Part shown: piece by piece, positions 35,231-44,864 of the stretch | How the letters are laid out: every line of letters begins with the position of its first letter | Position numbering within the stretch: the first letter of the stretch is position 1 | Assembly: GCA_013368445.1 (NCBI GenBank) | Contig: JAACJO010000011.1 | Location: 1,178,001-1,242,000, forward strand | Length of the DNA stretch: 64,000 nucleotides | Origin: Leucocoprinus leucothites | Taxonomy: Eukaryota; Basidiomycota; Agaricomycetes; Agaricales; Agaricaceae | Direction of reading: 5' to 3' | Program-made: the position numbers and the translations under genes | The notes under the pieces: generated by a model | Databases searched by the model: none | Seen by the model: only the letters and a program-made list of their open reading frames with translations | What the model was told of the DNA's origin: nothing

Positions 35231-35689
35231 ATGTACACCACGACCTCGACCAAGGTATGGTCTCATTTAATTCCATTTCTCAGAACATAACTATGCTTCA
35301 GAAAATACAAGCTCGCGTCGCAGCTCTAGAGGATGAGATCAATATCCTCCAGAATAAACTTGGGTAGTTGCTGTGACATCATCGCGCGTCTACTTTGCAC
35401 TGAGTGCATATACTTCGTTCAAGCAAGGACAAAGACGCAGAGGCAATCGTAAAAACTCATATCAAGCTCCTCCACCAGTATAACGAAGCAAAGGATGCGA
35501 CGCAGGTACCTTGTCTTTGAAACCATCCCATTGCTATAAACTCAATTTTTATACAGATTCTCATTGGCCGTGTACGCTAACACCAGCCGCTGCCGCTGCT
35601 AGTAAACTAACTTCTACCAGCTGGCGACTTTGAAGGGTTCGACCATTAGGCAAATTCACGAAGATTATGATCTCAAGGATTCTGACTGA
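35231..35689 (+). CDS. swi5: Swi5 recombination mediator
   Basis: Five small exons (35231-35254, 35302-35363, 35424-35505, 35557-35571, 35621-35689) give 83 residues. After a short N-terminus comes a coiled-coil helix (KIQARVAALEDEINILQNKL). The conserved C-terminal Swi5 block follows: AIVKTHIKLLHQYNEAKDAT, ILIGRLATLKGSTI and IHEDYDL. Length and pattern match Swi5 of fission yeast and animals. Swi5 pairs with Sfr1 (Mei5) and stabilises Rad51 and Dmc1 filaments in homologous recombination. The 15-nt exon 4 and 24-nt exon 1 make the gene easy to miss for gene finders. The start of exon 2 could be 18 nt earlier in frame, but that would give an intron of only 29 nt. Confidence 0.85.
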
Positions 35690-36010
35690 GGACAGCTGAT
35701 CTCAATTTCGGTGCCCTACTCGGTTCCCTGCTTCTCTAGCACCATACGTTCTCACATCCTACACATGGCCAGATTCTCCAGCCTTTGTCCTCATTCATTA
35801 ACCAATCGCATACACCCACAAATCTGAAAAGGAAGCTGTACTGAACATTTCGATCGTTGGATGTAGAGGGTTTTCAATTACAGTTATCAACATTTAGTCG
35901 ATTGTGGGTGCTTTGCTTTGTCGCACGGCATGGAGAACACGCTTCTTGTGGCAATGACAATAATACCTTTTCGAATTTGTCAATGACTCCGCACCTTTGA
36001 CTCGTCCCCT
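35690..36010. other. Intergenic, nothing recognised
   Basis: This is the 3' flank of swi5 and the promoter of the TKL kinase. No feature is seen. Confidence 0.6.
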
Positions 36011-38399
36011 ATGCTCTCCCGACAATCCAATCCTGTACCTGAGGTTGCGTCGGGTCTGGGGCAGGGATATCAGTCGGACTCGTTATCCTTGGACGAAGCT
36101 GCTGTACTGAATCACATCGTGCACAAGAGCCGCCCAGCAGCGAGCGCCTATTTACTAAAGATGAAAGAGCATTTAAAGCAATCAGGGCAGTTCCTAGAGT
36201 TTTTACGAGACGTTCGAGATTTACAAGAGAAGAGGTGAGCCCACCCCCCAGCTTACGTCTCTAGCCTGCTTAGAACGATACATTAGAAACGATCCTCCAG
36301 ATTTTATACGAAGCATCGCGGAGAAACTCCAACACATTCACAGCTCACCGGAGCTAATTTCAGGTTCTATTGATGTCCTACCTCCGAACTGTGTCTTAGA
36401 AGTGCAACGACCCAAGAGGTCAGATTCCTTCGTTGTTACTGTCCGATATCCCGCCAATACCAGGGTTCCGGAACATGTTGTTTGTCGCCGAGGCCCCGAG
36501 AACCCATCGGCTTTTTCGGGCACCCTGGACCCACACCAAAAAGCTCTCCAACCCGACCTGCGAATTCGGAGAAACGTTCATTGAAGAGAAAATACTCTAC
36601 GAATCTTAGAAGGGATGCTGCTGTTATCCTGAATGACGATGGGTTGGCTCCGCCACCTCGTATGGAAACACGCCACTCAAAGGTGCCGCCAAGCTCTTTG
36701 ATTTGATTAGTCCGGATAATTGAGCACAACCTCACAGCGACTCCGATTACAGCAAGACGGAAGTTCCATGCAGATATCTCAGTCGTTTTCAGCACCCAAA
36801 CCCATGAAGAATAAACTGACGGTCGTGGCTGTCGTTACCCTTTTTACTGAGATGCTTTCGAATCGAGTCAAGCGCCGTCGTTTAATGGGGTACAGGGAGG
36901 AAAAGGCTCAGCTCGTTCTAGACACTATGCAAGCAGTGAGCTTCCCAAGACACTGCTCGTTACACTTCTCTGAGCGGTTTCTCAGCTTATCGACGTTCCT
37001 GATCTCGTACCCACCTCAAAACTTAAGCTCAAGCAAGGTCTAATCAAACTATCCGCGGAATCCACACTACCACCGACATGTTTCTCTCTCTGTGGTCTCG
37101 AGATAGACGATTTCTCTCCTTCAGATTCTGAGGACGGAAATTTCGGCGAAATTTATAGTGGGATGTTCCATCGACAGCGTTTATGCATTAAAGTCGTCAA
37201 ATTGAGACAAAAGTCGTATATGGACAAGGCCGTAAAGGTACGCCAAGACTCGATTGGCGTTCTCTTTGACACCCCTTTGTCCCTGACATGTTCTGGACCT
37301 ATGTCATATCCGCAGGCATTCCTGAAAGAAGGCGTAACATGGGGCCAGATCAACCACCTAAACATTCTTCCGTTCTATGGAATATATCGGCTGCAGGATA
37401 AATATAATCGGTTAAGCCTTGTATCGCCTTGGTTGGAGAATGGCAATGTGAGCGCGTATCTTGAGAACCATCCGACTGCGAACAGACTACTCTTGGTATG
37501 TCTTTGGATCTTCGCCTTTGGCTGGAAACCGCAGCAGGGACATGTCAATCTGATTTTATTTCTTTGCTTCTCTGCACAGGTTTATGACATAATACAAGGG
37601 GTCGCTTACCTTCACAAGGAGGGAATTATCCACGGTGACCTGAAGGGCGTGCGTGTAAATCTTCTGACAGGATAACCTACCAACTGAAGTGACATACAGC
37701 CGAACATCTTGGTGACAAGGGTAGGACGAGCATGTATCGCAGATTTTGGACTGGCAACAATGAGTTACGAGAGGAAACCCAACTGGACATCATTGCGCAG
37801 CTCAACCACGGTAGGGGGCACGCTTCGGTGGCAAGCCCCCGAACTACTCGAGTCGGAACTTTCGGAACCAACAGCAAGTGCAGACATCTATGCGTTTGGA
37901 TGTATCATGTACGAGGTGAGCTTCTACGAACAAGCTAAAGTATCCTGGAACTACTGTTCCGATGTCTACGCATAGCCAAGTACACGATGTTGACCAAGGA
38001 TTATAGATCTTCACAGGACAACTTCCATTCTTTGAACTATCGCAGCCAGTACGTGTGATGAAAGTTATTCTCGACGGTAGGCGGCCAACAAAGCCCACTC
38101 CAACGCACCCCGCCTGGAAGCGGTGGGGATTGACAGAGGCAATATGGGAACTGATGAAACAATGCTGGGAAACGGAGCCGGAGGGACGACCTCTCGCAGT
38201 CGATATGGTAAAATTCATCTCGCGGCTAGGTATAAATGGCCGACTGGAAGATACGAGGCCGACGGATAGTGATGAGTATTTGTCGCCTTCGGCGTTTCGG
38301 CACGCTGTGCATGCAAAGTTGAATCCTTTGTCTGAAGAGACTGTGGAGAAAGTTGTTGGGTGGCTGCGGGAGGAGGAACAATCGAGCTGGAAACGATGA
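36011..38399 (+). CDS. Tyrosine-kinase-like (TKL) protein kinase of the agaric type
   Basis: Exons read: 36011-36234, 36287-36682 (internally inconsistent, below), 36738-36935, 36986-37237, 37316-37495, 37580-37648, 37700-37915, 38007-38399. The N-terminal third is unrelated to known domains. The kinase domain has glycine loop EDGNFGEIYSG, lysine in LCIKVVKL, catalytic loop HGDLKGPNIL (split by an intron), DFGLATM, and RWQAPELLESE as the APE region. All catalytic residues are present. HGDLKG with a trailing C-lobe CWETEPEGRP is typical of the TKL kinases expanded in mushroom fungi. Between about 36288 and 36682 the frame must shift: a 92-nt non-consensus intron (36480-36571) would repair it; otherwise there is an indel. 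Substrates are unknown. Confidence 0.82.
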
Positions 38400-40576
38400 G
38401 AAGGCGCAGTAGTAGAGGGAAAGTCTATAAGCTTCTGAGGGTATGGATGTCCGTTGGTTGTCTGGCGTAGAACCTTTTGATCACTTCTTGGGACTGATTG
38501 GACAGAATACGATTTGCTCTCCTTTGTAAACGGAAAAATAACTGGCTGCGCGGGATGTTTTCAGTGGCAAACCATTTCTGATATGACATTCTGGAATGTC
38601 ATAACGATCTTCGCAGATGATCTACCATGGCTCGTTGCTGCCAGGGACTGCGGACATTCGGACGAGTCTACAAGTAGACCGACCCGTTAAAGGCTCCATG
38701 GCAGATTTCGACTGGGAGTAGAGGGCAGAACTTCCTCCCCTTACCTCTGCTAGTCGACTTTCCTGAGGTCCCTCAGCTCTCAGAAGAAATAGACCGAGGT
38801 ACCCAAGCTTGAGACGTCAACTCGTTTTTTTATTGCTTTTTATTGCTGCTTCTTGTTTTGAAGCCAGGTTTTGAAGCATCCTTTTTAGTATGGCATTAGA
38901 GAGGGTGCACGACCAAAGTGGATAGGGTATGCATTACCGCTCTCCCAACCTCGACCATATATTCCTGGAAACAGATGATAATGAAGTGGCCGTCCTCATC
39001 TATCTCCCCGTGTATCGTGCTGCCACGAAGCGTGGTCCTCGCTAGAGCGTCACACGGTATCTCAAGAATTATTGGCCGCTCCGCGCTTTGAACTGCATAC
39101 TTGAATTATGGATGCCACTTTAATTAACACTCACCATCATGATCGTCAAGGGATTCACTGTGTGGACGATAAGCAGCGTGGATAGTTATCAGCGGCCCGT
39201 ATATGTTGGGAAAATGTAGGGTACTCAGAAAAACGGCATAGCTGAGGCTGAACTGAGGCGAGCGCGAGCACCATCTTGGTATTATTTGATGCATCAAGGA
39301 GAGAGCCAACCCGCTTGTTGTTGAACAAAGAAATTTGCCAGTGCCGGTACATCGGGAGCCACCTTGAGGACAGATGGAAGTGATTAAAACACACTTAAAC
39401 CTTCTGGGCGTGGGGTCAGAGGAGTATTTACGAGTTGCATCATTAGTAACAGTGCGTGCTGTACGCATATCTTCGATAAATCTCAGAATATATGCGAGGC
39501 CATGTTACTGAGGTCTATGCCATACTTGAAGACGGTTCTATATCTTCCTCCCTCAAATCAAAACATCAAGCATCAACGGTAGCGCTCGGCAAGAAGATCC
39601 ATGGTTAAATATACTTGCCTGGTAAAAAATCACCAAAAACTCCACATCGATTCTGTGAATATCATTTGTGCAGGTTTCAAAAATAAGATTCGTAGCACTT
39701 ACATACAGGCTTCTGCGCCTCGAATGGCTTGTCAATACAACACTGATCTATTCGAAGATTGTTATATCATGGCGGACGAGCACAAGACCTCGTGTTCTAG
39801 GTCGCATCAATCAATATGGTATCAAGTTAAGATGTCATTTCACAGCAGATACTCCCTATGTGACTTTTTTGAGGGACGAACTGAGATATCCATAGTAGTT
39901 CAGCTCGGATTGTGGTTATGAGGTTCACAGATGGACTTTTATATGGACTTATATCGTCTCACTCTGCTCTCCCAATCAGTGATGTTATTTGAGGACGAAG
40001 GGTGGAAGACTAGGAAGGATATCCATTGTTTTATTATGATTGTGGTTGACCTTCTTTCACCTTTAATAATAACAAGTATTTGAACGTGGTTATTGGTTGA
40101 ACGGTGATATACCAATGTCTGATATCTAACTTCGGTCCTACCGAAGGCAAATATCTGCATGGATGGCCTAGTGTTGTACATCCTCCGTTCTGGGTTTGTA
40201 CCATTGCGTTGAACGGTTACTACAAGCCTGGTCGGTAGTAGGATGTTCATTGCTAGCTTCATATATAGATGTATCCCAAGACAGCTCCCTTGATACGGCG
40301 AGTCTGACCAGTCTCGAGGCAGAGGTATAGTAAAAGCCGAGCGGTCTGCGGTCCCTCGAATGCGTACTCATTGGGTCAAGAGTGCTATACTTTGCGATTT
40401 AGTCTTAAGTTTATAACTCGCAAAGCCGCTCAAGCTTCCTCACGAGTCACGTGAGACAGAATGCCTGCCCTGATGGTCGTATCACTGACACGTACAGTTG
40501 ATACTAATTGGCCTTAATATCAATTCACCTATCGGCTATCCAACGCTCACATCTTGAGCTTTAGCTTTCTCCACTT
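38400..40576. other. Intergenic, with a seven-helix relic
   Basis: This is 2.2 kb without an intact gene. Small open stretches at 39124-39468 and 39553-39735 (minus) show no family resemblance. A short fragment resembling the seven-helix family of 4154-7527 lies at 39940-40081 (listed separately). Confidence 0.5.
39940..40081 (+). pseudogene. Possible relic of the seven-helix family
   Basis: The plus frame reads ...LFEDEGWKTRKDIHCFI followed by a hydrophobic run and a stop at 40079. It matches the FFADEGWKLRKKIYWVT block and following helix of the intact copies at 30 kb distance. Only about 45 codons are recognisable and no flanking exons were found, so chance similarity remains possible. 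Confidence 0.35.
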
Positions 40577-42509
40577 ATGGTGTGTGTTGAAATCAAAACT
40601 ATCAAGATTTACTAACTTTCGTTCAGGTTGTTCTAGCTGCATCAATATGCACAAAAGGCGGGAAGCGTATGCCATTAGATTTACCTACGCCGCCTCCCAC
40701 ATCTAATTTACAAAAATCACAGCCGTAATTTCTCGTCAATTCCGTGACATGACTCGCGCACGGATTGAATCTCTCCTTGCATCATTCCCAAAACTCATCC
40801 CCACAAATACCCAACACACCTCTGTCGAAACCGCAGATGTGCGGTTTGTCTATCAACCGTTAGAAGATCTCTATATCCTCCTCATCACGAACAAAGCATC
40901 CAACATTCTACAAGACATTGACACTTTACACCTCTTTGCACGCGTCGTCTCCGATATGTGTAGGAGTGCAGATGAGAGAGAGATTCTGAAAAATGCATTC
41001 GAGTTGCTTGGTGCATTCGATGAAATAGTTAGCATGGGGTATAAGGAGAACGTGAACCTGATGCAGGTAAGAAGTGTATTGGAGATGGAAAGTCATGAAG
41101 AGAAGATTCAAGAGATCATTGCGAGGGTATGTGATCTTAGACGTTGTAACGCATGTGTCCGTGCTGACGCTATTCAAACGGACTAGAACAAAGAAGCAGA
41201 GGCGAAGGAGGAACTAAAAAGGCGCGCCAAACAGCTGGAGATGCAGCGTCGCGAACAACAACGCCGCACAGCTGCTGGTGGCGGGGGAAGCGGTTACCTC
41301 GGTGGTGGCATGTCTGGATACGCAGCTGTGCCTCGATTTGAGGCTCCTGAAACCATTTCGCATACACCTTCTCATGTCAGCAGTACAGCAGCGAACACAC
41401 CAGCTCGTACACCTGCATTCAAGAGTAGTGGTATGAAACTTGGTGCGAAGAAGACGAGGCAAGCTGAACTGCTGGATGCACTTGGGGGAGATGTTCTGGC
41501 TTCTGGTGTTGGTGTTGAGCTCTCGGCTCCCCCCACACCAGCTGTGCTCGAGCAGCCAACGCAGCAGAAGGCTAATGACGGACGAGGAAGTCTTCCGGAA
41601 GTGGCTAAGGAAAAGTGCGTATAATGCTCTGGATTGCAAGAAATCTATTAAACAAGTAATTCAGTGTTCACATCCTCATCAAAGAACAATTGTCACTACA
41701 GCTACTTCGAGATGGCGGTGTTCAGTCTATGGAGCTCAAGGGCGACATGAACCTCCAGATAGCCGACCCGGTATATGCACAGATTCGTATTGCCCTCGCG
41801 CCTCCTACAACGGACTTTGGTGGAAAGAATCTGCAATTCAAGCAGCATCCGAATGTGGCCAAGTTTGGACCTGGCAAGGAACGAATTATCGCCCTCAAGG
41901 ATTCCTCACGCTCGTTCCCGGTTGACCAAAGCCTGGCCGTCTTGCGATGGAGATACGCTGGAACCGACGAGAGCAACGTACCCTTATCCAGTGAGTACTA
42001 TATGAATAGTTTAAACCTGTGCCTGATTCATGTTTCATAGTTAATTGCTGGCCAACGCCTTCAAACGATGGCACTGTCGAGGTTAGCATCGAATACGAGC
42101 TCGAGAACGAGAGTATTTCGCTTTACGATACCGTAATCTCCATTCCACTCCCGTAAGTTGTCCGACGTTCCATTCAAACGAAGCCTGGTCTTATGGAAGC
42201 GTGCTTAGTGATGGATCATACCCAACCGTTTCATCTCACTCGGGTGAATGGTCACTAGACCCCTCGTCACATTCAATATCTTGGTCCATTCCACACATCA
42301 CAGCCGAGGATGACAGTAAGTCGGGTTCTTTGATCTTTACAGTAGGTGGAGACGACGCTGGTGCGTTCTTCCCTGTCGATGTCAAGTTTACCGCCCAGGG
42401 GAGTCTTGCTGGTGTTGAGGTTGCTAGAATTACCCCGGTGGACGGAGGAGATGAAGTACCGTTCTCGATCGATGCATACATGACTGCAGAAGATTTCCTA
42501 GTATTGTAG
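40577..42509 (+). CDS. Coatomer subunit delta (COPI)
   Basis: Seven exons (40577-40579, 40627-40666, 40723-41126, 41187-41614, 41665-41990, 42041-42152, 42209-42509) give 537 residues. The first coding exon is the ATG alone. The N-terminal longin-like domain begins MVVLAASICTKGGK and continues ISRQFRDMTRARIESLLASF. A basic linker with KRRAKQLEMQRREQQ and a Gly-rich stretch follows. The C-terminal mu-homology domain (about residue 295 onward) has LQLLRDGGVQSMELKGDMNL, FPVDQSLAVLRWRYAG and IDAYMTAEDFLVL. Delta-COP (yeast Ret2) is one of seven coatomer subunits coating Golgi-to-ER vesicles; its C-domain contacts Dsl1. At the exon 2/3 join the codon becomes Pro where Ala is usual. Confidence 0.93.
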
Positions 42510-42757
42510 TGTGGACAAGAAATGTTGTTTTCCGACCTTGGTTTTTCTTACACAGAGTACAAAATTGATCCGGCCCCATGGTGATGCTCAGGTGATGCCA
42601 GACTGATGCAACGCGGGCAGTGGTGGGCGTCTAATATACATTGGCGTCTATTCCAGACCAATGAGCAACCAAATAAGAGCTTGTCTCTTGTGGGACCCAA
42701 TGTTTTCACCCGCCTTCACCCCTTACTCTCACCTTCCCTCACGCCCCAGCATCTCGG

Positions 42758-44446
42758 ATGAGCGTATTCGTACACATGTTTGTTTTTACGCGGCTCCCTG
42801 TAGAGCTCGTTGATGAAATTGCACGATACTCGACGCCCTGTGAGCTCCAAGCATTGTGCTTGGTCTCGAAGCAGATAGGCGACGTCGCCACGAGGAGACT
42901 ATACCACACCATCGTGTTGGAGAGTTTGAAAAACGCCATACGATGCTTTAGCACCTTGGCGCAGAGACAAGAGGTGGCGAGTTGTGTACGGAGAATGGCC
43001 ATGTATGTCATTGTGTTCTTTGTGGAAACCACACCTCGCTCAATGAATTTCTACCGCTGCTATCCTTTTGGCGGCTTAATCGGTGTCTTTTTTGTTTCTC
43101 GTGACGTATCTGCGCTGTCATATCATCAACCACCTGCTTCTTTCATGAAACTGTCTATCTGTCGGCGGAACACGGCATTCTGGGCTCCCAGTGGCGTGTT
43201 GCCAATTCATATTTTTCGCAACTTTTACCAGCTTGCTGCTGCTGCACTGAAGTGCACGACGAATCTCGTAGGGCTAGATATCTCTGGCCTCAACCATCTT
43301 CTCTCCCTGCTTGCCAAAACTTCCTTTCCACGGCTCGCAGAAGCCAAATTACCCTACGCACCGTCCCTCACGACATTTCTCCAAACGAATCGCCAGCTCC
43401 TCAAAGCCATTATCATTGAAGGGTCAGCTGTTACACCTGACCTCCTTTCATCATCAAGTCGACATTTTACAAATGTACAGTTACCGGAATTGCAAGCATT
43501 TGTTGGGTCATGTAATATCATCCCGCATGTTATTCCGGGCAGTCAGGTGCAATATCTGACGATTTGCTGGGAGCCGGAGTGTGAGCGGCTGGAGGAGATT
43601 ATGAGGTGTGTGGCACAATCTAGACGCGGAGTACTGGGAATGGATAACCTGGTGCTGGGATGGAACCCCGCATTGCTAAATGTGATTGCGGACTTTATGC
43701 CTCGGATTGAGAGATTGAGGATAAGGAATGTTTGTCCCTTGTCGAATGGGGAGATGATAGAAGTGGGTGTTTCTTTGTTTTCCTCTCTAAAGCCTTTCAC
43801 TAAGATTTCATGCTTCTACTGCGTAGTCATATATGTTATATCTCGAAGAAGGACTACACAAATTCGAGCAGTTGCACACGCTTGCGATTACGCTGCTCTT
43901 CAACCCCTATGAATACCACTTGGAGGATCTAGACCATGAATACGACCTACTGCGGAGATGGGGTTCGCTCGTGCCGACACTAATGGTTTGCACTTTACCA
44001 AGTAAGTATTTAGCTTCGTTTCAAATCGGAGCCGACCTGAAACCTTATCAGGTATGACACGGTGGATGCGAGTAAGGGAAAGTCATTGGTTCCCATTTGT
44101 GGATCCTAAAGACGACCCTTACAAAAAGTTGAAGGTCCATTGGCTCTTTAGGGGCTTTAAGAATGGGACGTATCCGAAGGAATTGTTCGCTATGATATCA
44201 GGCGGTATCAATTTTGAAGATGTGGAACCGCTGGTGCATATCGATGATTATTTGGAGGATGAAGAAGACGATTTCGGAGAAGATGGAGATGGCCAAGAAG
44301 AGGAAGCAGATTCAGGGTGGGACTGGGAAGACGGAGGGCCTGGCGGCGTTGACTGGCATGAGGGTGACAGTGATGAAACATCAGACTGGGAAGATACTGA
44401 CGAAGATGGAGACTTGGATTGGGTTGACGGAAATACTGTTGATTAG
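42758..44446 (+). CDS. F-box-like protein with acidic C-terminus
   Basis: Three exons (42758-43762, 43827-44001, 44052-44446) give 524 residues. The N-terminus RLPVELVDEIARYSTPCELQ, then LCLVSKQIGDVATRRLYHTI, is an F-box-like motif of the agaric type. The middle has leucine-rich-repeat-like spacing (TTNLVGLDISGLNHLLSL, FPRLAEAKLPYAPSLTTFL). The last 75 residues are almost all Asp/Glu/Gly/Trp (DSGWDWEDGG, HEGDSDETSDWEDTDEDGD). F-box proteins select substrates for SCF ubiquitin ligases; the target is unknown. A stretch near 43006-43225 reads less well than its flanks and may hide an in-frame intron. Confidence 0.72.
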
Positions 44447-44864
44447 TATATTATTTTGTGATATCTTGATTGTCGTACACGCAGGCCAAAGATGGACGAA
44501 GATGGAAACTGATGTGCGGACGCACATGGGCAGACATGGCCGCTGCGTTCTCCTCGGATACATCTTTCACCTTCTTTCTACCTGACTACGACGCAGGACG
44601 TGCAGCGGAGTCGTTCAACGGCAGCTGGAGCTCCTGGAGCGGCGTAGGACAACCAAAGTGACCAACGAGCGTTGAATGATCGCCCGAAAGAAGCCTAGCA
44701 CCATTTAATAATTAAGTCAGGGTAGACAGGCGATTCAATAATACCAGCAGTTCTGCTTTCTGGTGTGCTTACAATACCGCCTTCTCGCTAAACGCCTGCC
44801 GCCTGCAACTCGTCTTACGACCACGACCACGACCGCCACGGCACTGGCCCCTCTAGGCTTGCTC
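44447..44864. other. Intergenic between F-box gene and DEDDh-fold gene
   Basis: A splice-acceptor-like CACGCAG at about 44480 is followed by a 60-codon open stretch, but joining it to the F-box gene recreates a stop. No gene is called. Confidence 0.5.

Noticed and set aside
44481..44661. Extra 3' exon for the F-box gene
   Set aside because: Splicing to the acceptor at about 44481 recreates a stop codon at the join, so the protein would not change.
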